Shown here in pieces: positions 44,867-53,627 of a stretch of 64,000 bases of DNA. The translations under genes were made by a program, and so were the position numbers. The notes beneath the pieces were generated by a model. That model did not search any database. It was not told the DNA's origin and saw only the letters and a list, made by a program, of their open reading frames with translations. Source of the DNA: Saprospiraceae bacterium UBA7687 (GTDB lineage Bacteria; Bacteroidota; Bacteroidia; Chitinophagales; Saprospiraceae); contig DLGT01000096.1 in the NCBI GenBank assembly GCA_002482845.1, forward strand, positions 1 to 64,000, written 5' to 3'. Positions within the stretch are counted from its first letter, which is position 1, and each line of letters begins with the position of its first letter.

Positions 44867-44896
44867 TTTGTCTTTGATTTCTTTTGATTACCTTCG
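44867..44896 (+). promoter_or_regulatory. Promoter of the arginine-deiminase-like operon
   Basis: TTTG at 44867-44870 and TACCTTCG at 44889-44896, spacer 18 bp (one mismatch to TAnnTTTG). It lies downstream of the in-frame TTG at 44884, showing that translation starts at ATG 44923. Confidence 0.5.
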
Positions 44897-44922
44897 CATC
44901 CGAAACCAAACCAAAAGATTGT

Positions 44923-46179
44923 ATGCTTAATGTAAACTCAGAAATAGGCACACTTAAAAAAGTTATCATTCACAGACCTGACGAAGGTATAGCAAGAATT
45001 TCACCCAAAAAAGCAGAAGAATTGCTCTTTGACGATATCGTGCATCTCCCTCAAATGAGAGAAGAACATGATATTTTTAGAAGAGTTCTACAGCATATAT
45101 TGGGAAAAGAAAATGTTCTTGATACACAGCGATTGATTGAAGAAGGATTTGAAGCAAGCCCTGATGTCAAAGAAGAATTGATAGATAAAATAGTAGATTA
45201 CGAGGAATTGCCACCGACAGATAAAGACTTTTTTATGTCGCTTGGAGCTTCTGCCCTGACCAAACTTCTCATTACAGGTTATTATCAAGATGAAGACCAT
45301 ATATATTTTGATCCAATACCCAATTTTATATTCACTAGAGATATTGCAGTTGTTATAAAAGACCACATCATTATCACAAAAGCGGCTAAATCTGCTAGGT
45401 ATAGAGAAAATTTATTGACCAGGTTTATCTTTTATGCACATCCATTATTTAAGACACTGAATGCTCAAGGTAAAATCATTAATCTTAACCATTTAGATAA
45501 ATTTCCACCGTCCAAAAAAGGAGAAGTGGTATCTATGGAAGGTGGTGATGTCATGATGCTCAATGACGATTTTGTGCTGATAGGTTGCTCTGAAAGAACT
45601 ACAGATTATGCTATCCAATGTGTAAAAAAGGTATTATTTGAAAAGGGATTGGTTTCTAATGTCGCTCAAATAAATATTCCATCAGATCGTACATGTATGC
45701 ATATTGATACATTGTTTACATTAATCGATCATAATGATATTGTTTGTTTTAAACCTATCATTTTTGATGGTGTCAGTTCTAATGTGAAAGTATATCGCAA
45801 AAATGGCGCTGAAATAGTGTATGATTCTGTTAAGAACTTCTTTCTGCATGAAATAAACCCAAAGGTAAATTTTATTTTTGCTGGAGAAGGAGCTTCACCT
45901 TATCAAGAACGCGAGCAGTGGACAGATGGATGTAATCTTGTAGCTTTAAAGCCTGGAGTTGCTTTGACTTATGATCGTAATCCGAAAACTGAAATTGCAC
46001 TTAAAGAAGCTGGTTATTCTATCATTCATGCACGTGATATGATCTCACAAGTAAATGAAGGAATTCTAGACCCACAAAGCATTCAGAAAACCATCATTAC
46101 ATTGCCTTCTAATGAACTTTCGAGAGCGCGTGGTGGTTCACATTGTATGACATGTCCATTGGAGCGACTTCCAATCTAA
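44923..46179 (+). CDS. Arginine deiminase / amidinotransferase family enzyme
   Basis: From ATG 44923 the product is 418 aa. It begins LNVNSEIGTLKKVIIHRPD, the classical start of arginine deiminases. Further marks are IFTRDIAVV (Asp), MEGGDVMML (Glu), TCMHIDTLFTLID (catalytic His) and near the end ARGGSHCMTCP with nucleophile Cys408, in the same place as in ArcA. The enzyme should hydrolyse arginine, or a related guanidine compound, to citrulline and ammonia. No arcB or arcC is nearby, so a complete ADI pathway is not shown, and another guanidino substrate remains possible. The frame is open to a TTG at 44884, but the promoter excludes that start. Followed 11 bp later by a thioesterase gene. 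Confidence 0.88.
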   Translation: MLNVNSEIGTLKKVIIHRPDEGIARISPKKAEELLFDDIVHLPQMREEHDIFRRVLQHILGKENVLDTQRLIEEGFEASPDVKEELIDKIVDYEELPPTDKDFFMSLGASALTKLLITGYYQDEDHIYFDPIPNFIFTRDIAVVIKDHIIITKAAKSARYRENLLTRFIFYAHPLFKTLNAQGKIINLNHLDKFPPSKKGEVVSMEGGDVMMLNDDFVLIGCSERTTDYAIQCVKKVLFEKGLVSNVAQINIPSDRTCMHIDTLFTLIDHNDIVCFKPIIFDGVSSNVKVYRKNGAEIVYDSVKNFFLHEINPKVNFIFAGEGASPYQEREQWTDGCNLVALKPGVALTYDRNPKTEIALKEAGYSIIHARDMISQVNEGILDPQSIQKTIITLPSNELSRARGGSHCMTCPLERLPI

Positions 46180-46189
46180 ACATATTATT

Positions 46190-46597
46190 ATGGTGAGCTT
46201 TGATTTTGTAAAACGGGTGAGATATGGAGAGACAGATATGATGGGATATCTTTATTATGGCAATTATCCACAGTTGTATGAAATCGGTAGGGTAGAGACA
46301 ATGAGGAATCTCGGCTTATTATACAAAGATCTAGAAGAAAAATATAGAGTGATGATGCCTGTGGTACATGTAGACGCAAGGTATATCTTGCCTGCAAAAT
46401 ACGATGAAGCACTGACTATTCGGACCATTTTACATGAGTTGCCATCGAGATTGATTGTATTTACCAATGAAATATACAATGAGCAGTCTGTCCTGATTCA
46501 CAAAGCAGAAGTCAAATTGATGTTTGTAGATATGGACTCCCTAAAAAAAATATCTTGTCCTGAATATATGTTAGAAAAATTAAGACCATTGTTTTGA
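46190..46597 (+). CDS. Acyl-CoA thioesterase (YbgC/4HBT hotdog family)
   Basis: A 135-aa single hotdog-fold domain. The typical start FVKRVRYGETDMMGYLYYGNYPQLYEIGR has the catalytic Asp and Y-x-x-Y-x-N-Y region of YbgC/FcbC proteins, with VHVDARYILPAKYDEAL following. It hydrolyses acyl-CoA thioesters; the chain-length preference is unknown. Co-transcribed with the enzyme upstream and overlapping the next gene start. Confidence 0.9.
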   Translation: MVSFDFVKRVRYGETDMMGYLYYGNYPQLYEIGRVETMRNLGLLYKDLEEKYRVMMPVVHVDARYILPAKYDEALTIRTILHELPSRLIVFTNEIYNEQSVLIHKAEVKLMFVDMDSLKKISCPEYMLEKLRPLF

Positions 46598-47580
46598 TCG
46601 AAAGAAAAAAAAGTCTAAAACAACAATTTTATGACCTGCCTTTTGTCCAAAAAACAATAGCTTGGTCTAAGGTTTACAGTCCTACAGGCTTTTCGGGTAT
46701 GACGATTTATGAGGTTGTCACATTTGTTATTGAAGAAATTCAAAAAGATAGTATCAGTACAAGGGCAAATTCTATTGCTTTTAGCTTATTTATGTCCATA
46801 TTTCCAGCCATCATATTTTTGTTCACTTTACTACCTTTGTTTACCATAGTTCAGGACTATACGGCTATGCTTAGTGATCAGCTACAAGGAGTCATTCCTC
46901 AGAGCGCGCATGATTATATTTTTTCTATTATTACGGATATTACTTCTATCAAAAGAGATGGTTTATTATCTTTGGGTGCGATACTAGCTTTATTCTTTTC
47001 TTCTAATGGTATGTTGACTTTGATGTCTGGATTTGATAAAGCATACCATCAAACTTTCAAACCTAGACATTGGATAAAAACTCGATTGATAGCTTTGGCT
47101 TTAACAATAGTATTGTCATTATTGCTCATCGTTTCCCTTATTATGATGGTAGTAGAGAGTAAGGTGATTGAATATTTGAAGACAGAATTATTGATTGCTG
47201 ATTCGTTGTTGATTTCTGTGAGTATTTTTAATTGGTTGTTTGCTGTATTTATGGTTTACACAGGGATAAGTATTACCTACACCTATGGCCCATCTATGTA
47301 TAGACGTATTCCTTTTATTAATGTAGGATCGTTGTTGGCTACTTTTTTGTCATTATTGACATCATTAGGTTTTAGTTATTTTATCAATAATTTTGGTAGA
47401 TACAATGAAATCTATGGTTCAATAGGTGCCTTAATAGTCATGATGGTCTGGATACAATTTAACTGTTTGATTCTACTCATAGGTTTTGAGTTGAATGCAA
47501 GTATTGCTGTTCATAAAACTTCAAGATACTTAAAAAAGCAAAAGGAAATGGCTCAAGAAAAAGATGTAAATCTTTCGTAA
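46594..47580 (+). CDS. YihY/BrkB-family inner-membrane protein
   Basis: A 328-aa protein with about six membrane helices. Family marks are ARANSIAFSLFMSIFPAIIFLFTLLP near the first helix, FFSSNGMLTLMSGFDKAYH, TYGPSMYRRIPF and the last helix pair YGSIGALIVMMVWIQFNCLILLIGFELNA. The family (formerly called ribonuclease BN by mistake) has no settled function. The start is TTG 46594, overlapping the thioesterase stop as TTGA; the next Met is after the first conserved segment. This suggests translational re-initiation. Confidence 0.9.
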   Translation: MIERKKSLKQQFYDLPFVQKTIAWSKVYSPTGFSGMTIYEVVTFVIEEIQKDSISTRANSIAFSLFMSIFPAIIFLFTLLPLFTIVQDYTAMLSDQLQGVIPQSAHDYIFSIITDITSIKRDGLLSLGAILALFFSSNGMLTLMSGFDKAYHQTFKPRHWIKTRLIALALTIVLSLLLIVSLIMMVVESKVIEYLKTELLIADSLLISVSIFNWLFAVFMVYTGISITYTYGPSMYRRIPFINVGSLLATFLSLLTSLGFSYFINNFGRYNEIYGSIGALIVMMVWIQFNCLILLIGFELNASIAVHKTSRYLKKQKEMAQEKDVNLS

Positions 47581-47598
47581 TCTACGAGTTATAATCAC

Positions 47599-48168
47599 TT
47601 ATTCTCCCCATCTATAAGTTTGGTCGATGTGTAGTCCTGCTAAATCCATAACTCTGTCTACCACCGTATCTGTTATTTCTTCTACGGTCTGAGGTCTGCT
47701 ATAAAATGACGGTGTAGCAGGGCAAATGATTGCACCCGCTTCTGTTAGGCTCAGCATGTTTTTGAGATGGATTAGATTGTAAGGTGTTTCACGTGGTACG
47801 ATGATAAGTTTGCGTCTTTCTTTTAAGATAACATCTGCGGCCCTCGTTGTCAAATCATCCGAAAGCCCTGCACTGATCCTACCTAACAGTCCCATAGAAC
47901 ACGGACACACAATCATAGTATCATATCGTGCTGATCCTGATGCAAATGGTGCATTAAAATCGTTTTTACTATAGAATGTAAATGGCCAATCCTTTTTATC
48001 GAAAGGTCCTATTTCGATTTCCCAATTTATGATAGCATTGTCAGACATTAAAACTCCGACAGTGAGTTCACTACCTATTTTGGCAAGTTTTGTCATCAAT
48101 CTTTGTGCGTATATAGACCCACTAGATCCTCCTATGGCCAATACAATTTTTCGGTTTTGCATAATCAT
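47599..48168 (-). CDS. ubiX: Flavin prenyltransferase, UbiX
   Basis: A 189-aa flavoprotein of the UbiX/Pad1 group, which prenylates FMN to make the cofactor of UbiD-type decarboxylases. It begins NRKIVLAIGGSSGSIYAQRLM (flavin-phosphate loop G-x-S-G), and has PCSMGLLGRISAGLSDDLTTRAADVILKERRKLIIVPRETP (split here as PCSMGLLGRIS and VPRETPYNL). No ubiD lies in the window. ATG 48168 and the ATG two codons later are both possible starts. Convergent with the YihY gene, 18 bp apart. Confidence 0.93.
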   Translation of the reverse strand: MIMQNRKIVLAIGGSSGSIYAQRLMTKLAKIGSELTVGVLMSDNAIINWEIEIGPFDKKDWPFTFYSKNDFNAPFASGSARYDTMIVCPCSMGLLGRISAGLSDDLTTRAADVILKERRKLIIVPRETPYNLIHLKNMLSLTEAGAIICPATPSFYSRPQTVEEITDTVVDRVMDLAGLHIDQTYRWGE

Positions 48169-48368
48169 TTGGTTACATCTTGTACAAACGGTGTTTTATC
48201 CTAAGAGTTCAAATTTTTATTAAAGACTTTTCAGGCTGGATTCAAGTATTTAATATTTCATTAGGCATTTGACTATTTCAATCGAGCTGGGCTTAGTTTA
48301 TTTTAATCTATTTTGAAGATTATTCAAATAAGTCATAAAAACTTGTGAACGATCTTAAATGGTTGTAG

Positions 48369-48376
48369 TACTTTTG
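48369..48376 (+). promoter_or_regulatory. -7 element TACTTTTG for the first CotH-type gene
   Basis: Fits TAnnTTTG, 33 bp before ATG 48410. A TTG lies 23 bp upstream of it (48343-48345). Confidence 0.5.
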
Positions 48377-48409
48377 TCAATCGTATAAATAGATATTCAA
48401 TTCCACAAA

Positions 48410-50740
48410 ATGACAAATCCTTTTTCGCACTTTATGTTCTCACTCCTTTACAGCCTAAAGATTGCCATCATTTTTTTAGTGATGTTGTTTTCCCATCAGG
48501 CTGCGGCACAATGTTGTACTTATACACTTACCATGCAGGATAGTTATGGAGATAGCTGGAATGGTGGATTTTTGGAAGTGTATATAAACGATACGCTAGA
48601 GGGTAAATTTTATGGACAAGGTTTCGGAAGTAGCGAATCATTTGAAGTTTGCGAAAATGATGTTATTCGACTTAACTACACTCCAGGAGAATATGAGAAT
48701 GAAAATACATATCAGATCTATAACGCGGGTTGGAATATTTTTTTTCAAGATGGTCCTAATCCCATTGTAGGTGATGTCATATCCATGTCGGGAAATTGTA
48801 ATGATGTCGCCATACCAGGCAAACATCCGTGCGTGGCTCTGCCGCTAGTTTTGAATGAAGACAAGGAAGGTAACAACTTGGATTTTGCTGGTTCAGGTAT
48901 AAGACCAGCCAACTGTCCTGATTTTTTGGGTGGAGACTTATGGTATGTCACAGAGATACCTGGATCAGGCAATATGGAAATCAGCATTCATCAACTCAAT
49001 GATGTAGTTGCAGGTTATGCAGTTTGGCAAGGCAATAGTTGCACCGGTATACAAATGATGGCATGTGGAAATACTGATAATGGTGAGAAAAAATCGTCCC
49101 TTAAAATCTATGATATTCCAGCGGGACAAATGGTATATGTTCAAATATGGGGTAGAAATGAAGGGAAAACGCAGTTTAATGTGCAATGGAAGGATTTAGG
49201 TCGTGTCATCCTTGATGGTTCGGAATTGCCTATTATATCTATTAATACTTTAGGGCAGAATATTCCCTATGATGGCAAAATCAATGTAAAATTGAGTGTG
49301 CTTGCAGATGGACTGATCCATTATGATGGGGACGCAGGCATTAATATTCGCGGAGCAAGCTCATCAGGCTATCCTCAAGCGCCATACAGTATCGAGACAA
49401 GAGAAGAGAATGGTGAGAATAAAGACGTATCATTGTTGGGTATGCCTGAAGAAAATGACTGGATACTTCTCTCAAACTTTAATGATAGATCCCTAATCAG
49501 AAATACATTGTCGCATCATCTTTTCAATAAGATGGGGAACTATAGCCCGGCTACAAGGATATGCGAAGTACTAATAGATAGCACATATAAGGGTATTTAT
49601 ATATTTTCAGAGAAGATTAAAAGAGATAAAAACAGGGTAAATATAGCTAAGCTCGATCCTGAAGACTTGGATGGTGACAAACTGACTGGCGGATATATCT
49701 TGGAGCAAAATATCAGAGGCGAAAATAATAGTTTTCAATCCAATTTCTCGCCTATTGATCACCCAGGTTTTGATGTACATTTCTTGTATGAATATCCAGA
49801 TGCAGAGACCATCATGCCAGAGCAAAAAACATACATAGCTGGATTTATAGATAGTCTTGAGACACGTTTATATAGTGAACAATTTGACGACGTAGCACAA
49901 GGTTATAGAAGATTTCTAGATGTCCCTTCTTTTATAGATTATTTTCTGGTCAACGAGCTGTCAAGAAATGCAGATGGTTTTAAGAAAAGTATTTTTTATA
50001 ATAAAGATAGATTTTCTAAGGGCAATAAGCTTAAAGCAGGACCTGTGTGGGATTTTGATTGGGCATGGAAGAATTTGGGTATCTGCGATTTGTACGACAA
50101 TACCAATGGTGAAGGATGGGCGCATCTCAATAATGATTGTCCGACAGACAATTATTCCACAGGTTGGTATGTAAGGATGTTGCAGGATACTATATTTGCC
50201 AATGAGCTTAGATGTACTTATGAAGACTACAGAAAAAACATTTTGGATACCGCTTATTTATTTAATTATATAGACAGTGTGCATCAATTAGTGATCAATG
50301 CGCATATACGGCATTTTGATAGATGGCGGATTTTGGGGATGAGTGGTCCAGCACCTGAGATTGGCTCGATTGCAACTACCTATGCTGCAGAATTGGATAC
50401 GCTTAAGGCATGGATATCTACTCGTATAGGTTGGCTAGACAAAAATATTCCAGGCAATTGTTCCAATATTTCCGCTACAGAGAATCAAGGTGCACACCAT
50501 GATTTGTTTCAATATTACCCAAATCCTGCTTCAGAGTTGGTCCACTTTAAAGGACATCTGAATAGCCGCAATGCCCACGAATTGAATATTTACAACAGTA
50601 CAGGTCAGTTGATAGACAAGATATCTATTGAAGGAAGTAATATTGACCTAAAGTATCGATTTCTGACAAAGGGTATGCATTATTTCACCATTACCTCTTA
50701 TGGAATAATCGGAAAACATGGTAAAATAGTTATTTTGTAA
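48410..50740 (+). CDS. Secreted CotH-type kinase-like protein with T9SS (type A) domain
   Basis: A 776-aa protein with a signal peptide ending HQAAAQ (about residue 35). An N-terminal beta-rich region carries Cys pairs (CCTYTLTMQDSYGDSWNGG), and a CotH-type atypical protein-kinase-like domain spans about 300-600: INIRGASSSGYPQ, YSIETREENG, WILLSNFNDRSLIRN, GGYILEQN, and the late GPVWDFDWAWKN (about 545) with the metal-binding D-F-D. A type A T9SS sorting domain (about 702-776) starts YYPNPASE. CotH proteins phosphorylate coat proteins in Bacillus; secreted homologues in this phylum are common and their targets unknown. A second CotH-type gene lies at 61516-63846. Confidence 0.9.
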   Translation: MTNPFSHFMFSLLYSLKIAIIFLVMLFSHQAAAQCCTYTLTMQDSYGDSWNGGFLEVYINDTLEGKFYGQGFGSSESFEVCENDVIRLNYTPGEYENENTYQIYNAGWNIFFQDGPNPIVGDVISMSGNCNDVAIPGKHPCVALPLVLNEDKEGNNLDFAGSGIRPANCPDFLGGDLWYVTEIPGSGNMEISIHQLNDVVAGYAVWQGNSCTGIQMMACGNTDNGEKKSSLKIYDIPAGQMVYVQIWGRNEGKTQFNVQWKDLGRVILDGSELPIISINTLGQNIPYDGKINVKLSVLADGLIHYDGDAGINIRGASSSGYPQAPYSIETREENGENKDVSLLGMPEENDWILLSNFNDRSLIRNTLSHHLFNKMGNYSPATRICEVLIDSTYKGIYIFSEKIKRDKNRVNIAKLDPEDLDGDKLTGGYILEQNIRGENNSFQSNFSPIDHPGFDVHFLYEYPDAETIMPEQKTYIAGFIDSLETRLYSEQFDDVAQGYRRFLDVPSFIDYFLVNELSRNADGFKKSIFYNKDRFSKGNKLKAGPVWDFDWAWKNLGICDLYDNTNGEGWAHLNNDCPTDNYSTGWYVRMLQDTIFANELRCTYEDYRKNILDTAYLFNYIDSVHQLVINAHIRHFDRWRILGMSGPAPEIGSIATTYAAELDTLKAWISTRIGWLDKNIPGNCSNISATENQGAHHDLFQYYPNPASELVHFKGHLNSRNAHELNIYNSTGQLIDKISIEGSNIDLKYRFLTKGMHYFTITSYGIIGKHGKIVIL

Positions 50741-50977
50741 CTTTTTGTAATGATTGAAGTTAATCTGGAGAATTTCTTTAAGTGCTTTTGATGTTTCTTC
50801 AAGTGCCGGAGATTTGGCTAAATCTATATTAGATTTTTTAAAGACTCTGATGTCTAAAAAGTCTGTAACTTTTGGAAAGTAAAATAATGATTTTCTTAAC
50901 CGAATTTGGACGTTAGAATTATTACATCAATCTAATACCTTTAAGTCAAATGCTGTCAAAGTCAAGTATATTAACAA

Positions 50978-51015
50978 TTGGGAAAATGTCAAAGTTAGAA
51001 GCTTTGGCCACATCC
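50978..51015 (+). repeat. REP-like hairpin element, copy 1
   Basis: Inner arms caaagtt/agctttg around aga, and outer arms ttggga ... tgt / aca tcccaa. The sequence matches copy 2 at 51130 over the phrase caaag-t/c-tagaagctttggc. Confidence 0.65.
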
Positions 51016-51129
51016 CAAAAGAACAAAACACTAATCAGAATCCCGAAGGGTTGATAGTATTACAGAAAAAAGCAATACATCTCATTAAAATCCCTAAGGG
51101 ATGACATTAAAAAATCATCAGATAACAAA

Positions 51130-51164
51130 TGGGGAAATCCCAAAGCTAGAAGCTTTGGCTACAA
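51130..51164 (+). repeat. REP-like hairpin element, copy 2
   Basis: A perfect inner stem CCAAAGCT-aga-AGCTTTGG preceded by ggggaaatc. Same family as copy 1, about 150 bp away. Confidence 0.65.
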
Positions 51165-51165
51165 T

Positions 51166-51205
51166 AAAAAAAGAGAAGCTACCTTATTAGATAACTTCTC
51201 TTTTT
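51166..51205 (-). terminator. Terminator of the Omp28-like T9SS gene (probably bidirectional)
   Basis: An 11-bp stem aaaaagagaag/cttctcttttt with a loop of about 15 nt. On the minus strand it follows the stop at 51230 and runs into a T tract. Confidence 0.7.
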
Positions 51206-51229
51206 ATTTATACAGTTATTTGTTGTTTA

Positions 51230-53242
51230 TTATTCAACAATCAACTTTTCTATTCTTGTACCAGCATCTGTTTTTACTTTTACAAGATAAATACCACTAT
51301 TCATTAGGAAAAGATTGATAGGTAAAGTTACATCACCTGATAGTGTACCATAATCTTTTTGGCTGATAGTACTACCTGCAAGTGTCATTATTTGGACTTC
51401 CACTTGTGAAGGTTTTGCTAACGATAGATCAATGTTTGTCGTTGTTTTAGAAGGGTTCGGATATACTTTTACATCATTTGCTGACAAAATGATATTATCC
51501 GCACTACTTATGAATCCATTAGCTAATGCCTCATCAACAGTAACAGTAGCAGCATTTACATAAGTGTTTCCTTTCAGAAGGATCGGAACAATATGCATGT
51601 TTTCAGTTTTCCATGTATCACCTAATACAAAACTGAATGTTTTAACTACTTTGTCTCCAGGAGTATAATTTCCTGTAAATGAATTGTTTGTATTGCTTGT
51701 CAATCCTGAAACTGCTCTTGCTACATGGTCATAAACCATTAGTGATGCTGGTACTGGATTAGATAGTAATTCGAATCCTCCCATGGCGCCATTGCCTCCA
51801 CCTGCATAAGCATTTGCTTGGTTATAACCAGCAGTTGTTCCTCTCACATCGTCTTCTACTAAGACTAATGAAACAAAGTGGCTTCCAGTTGCTGCATCAA
51901 GAAAATCAACTTCTACAGAGACATCTAAAGTCTTTGTACTTTCAGTGTATTTACTGCCTACTAAAAACTGAGCTGTTGCTGGTTTGGCAATTTCAGTAAG
52001 GAATGGATCTTCTAATCCTGATGGATCTCCTAAATAACCTCTATTTACTTTGCTATTTGGGAAAGCAGGGAAAGCCATAAATGTATTATATTCAGGTACT
52101 AGCATCGGGTCTGTAGAGCCATTGTGGACTGCGATAGGAATAAATAACCCTTTATACACAGCACTAAGTTTGTCCATAAATACAGCACCTCTTGGGCACC
52201 ACACACACCATGTACCTGTTCCTTCTTCTACTAGTACTGCTCTGCTAGGTGCAGGTACTATGCCGTTTATAGAAAATACGCTGATATTGTTGCATGCATT
52301 CTCATCAGTTGATTCGCCATTTATTTTGCTAAGTGTGATAATGATTTCATTTTTACCGCCTTTAAGTATTACTTCTGGAAGATATATGACTTCTGTTTGA
52401 CCCTTGGCAAGATCCATTTCTTCTAATTCTATTGGAATGTTTTCTGAACCTATCTGAATATTTAATGTAGCAGATGTAAGCTTCAATGCACCATTATTTC
52501 TGATAGAGAAAATAGGTTCATCTTTCATTCCTGCTAATTTTCCACTGCTCCAAACAAAATCAGTCACACCCGCATCCAATTGGAAAGGTTTTGTAGCAGG
52601 ATCATAATCAAAAGAAACATCATCTACATAATATAGTGATTTATTATTTCTAGGGTAAAAGTTGATAGAACCTATACTGTTTGTTGGATTAGAAAAAGAT
52701 CCTACGCACTGCCCATCGATTTTGACTATCCATACATTTGATCCAAAGTTTATTTCCATTTCAAGATCAAACCAAGCATCCTTTTTGTGTACTGTACTAA
52801 GCAAAACAGTAGCACCATTTGTGAAGATTGCACTTCCATCTTCATTTAGATTTACATCAAGAGCCCAAGTTTGACCAACAGTACCAGTTGCTTGATAATT
52901 AAAGTATGCGTTTTTGCCAGTAGGAACAAATAAACTCATTTTATAATTAAATCCACCAGATGAATATCTACCACCAAATGGGAGCACTAAGTCCATAGGT
53001 CCTCCTGCTGCTGCAGTACTAAATATTTTAGCACTTAAGGTACCACTTTTAGCTTGTTCACTGCTGAGTTTTGCATCTTCTGCAGTGCCAGGAGCATTGC
53101 CCCATGTCGTCCATTTATTAGATGATGATCCAAGGTAGGCGCCATCTGTGTATGAATCAAAATTATCAGAAAAATTAACTTGGGCAACACTAAGGTTTAA
53201 ACCCAAAAATAAACAGGTAATAATTGTAAAGAATGTCCTCAT
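51230..53242 (-). CDS. Secreted Omp28-like thioredoxin-fold protein with T9SS (type A) domain
   Basis: A 670-aa protein with signal peptide MRTFFTIITCLFLGLNLSVAQ. A jelly-roll-like adhesion domain follows (about 22-210; FDSYTDGAYLGSS, YYVDDVSFDYDP), then an Ig-like module. An Omp28-like domain begins VLVEEGTGTWCVWCPRG with a C-x2-C pair (about 341-344). A type A T9SS sorting domain ends the protein (VYPNPSKTT to IEKLIVE). Omp28-related proteins are surface lipoproteins or adhesins; the C-x2-C suggests a thioredoxin-like fold, but activity is not shown. Transcribed alone, with a terminator at 51166-51205. Confidence 0.88.
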   Translation of the reverse strand: MRTFFTIITCLFLGLNLSVAQVNFSDNFDSYTDGAYLGSSSNKWTTWGNAPGTAEDAKLSSEQAKSGTLSAKIFSTAAAGGPMDLVLPFGGRYSSGGFNYKMSLFVPTGKNAYFNYQATGTVGQTWALDVNLNEDGSAIFTNGATVLLSTVHKKDAWFDLEMEINFGSNVWIVKIDGQCVGSFSNPTNSIGSINFYPRNNKSLYYVDDVSFDYDPATKPFQLDAGVTDFVWSSGKLAGMKDEPIFSIRNNGALKLTSATLNIQIGSENIPIELEEMDLAKGQTEVIYLPEVILKGGKNEIIITLSKINGESTDENACNNISVFSINGIVPAPSRAVLVEEGTGTWCVWCPRGAVFMDKLSAVYKGLFIPIAVHNGSTDPMLVPEYNTFMAFPAFPNSKVNRGYLGDPSGLEDPFLTEIAKPATAQFLVGSKYTESTKTLDVSVEVDFLDAATGSHFVSLVLVEDDVRGTTAGYNQANAYAGGGNGAMGGFELLSNPVPASLMVYDHVARAVSGLTSNTNNSFTGNYTPGDKVVKTFSFVLGDTWKTENMHIVPILLKGNTYVNAATVTVDEALANGFISSADNIILSANDVKVYPNPSKTTTNIDLSLAKPSQVEVQIMTLAGSTISQKDYGTLSGDVTLPINLFLMNSGIYLVKVKTDAGTRIEKLIVE

Positions 53243-53627
53243 GTGAAAGATGTTTGTTGAGTTAAAAATGAATAAATATTTACCATGTAATATGTGGCAT
53301 CCATGGCTATTGAGAGATAAATGTACGACTAATAATAATTTTTCAAATGATTTGGCATTAAATTTTTGTCAAAAGGTTTATTTTATTTCGAAATACAATT
53401 TTTTTAACAGGGTAATGATATTTATAACTGTTCATCCCAATAGCACACTACTTTGAATTTATAATGATTTCGTATTAATAAATTGATTATCAATTTATTA
53501 AAGTTCCATTTATTGGGATACTATTTTATGGTTTTAAATTTGGTATCATTTTTGCATTACAAAAAGTTGTAATATGTATATAATGTATTTAAAGATAATA
53601 ATATCTTACAAATAATGCTAATATAAA
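53243..53627. other. Divergent intergenic region, AT-rich
   Basis: No gene or repeat seen. A TATCATTTTTG stretch near 53545 loosely resembles a -7 element for the rightward gene, but spacing to consensus is imperfect. Confidence 0.5.

Larger units (their letters stand above)
50741..51229. other. Convergent intergenic region with REP-like hairpin elements
   Basis: No gene. It contains two related hairpin elements (50978-51015 and 51130-51164), two short GGG-type hairpins between them (near 51041-51053 and 51090-51104), and the terminator of the minus-strand gene (51166-51205). Confidence 0.75.
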
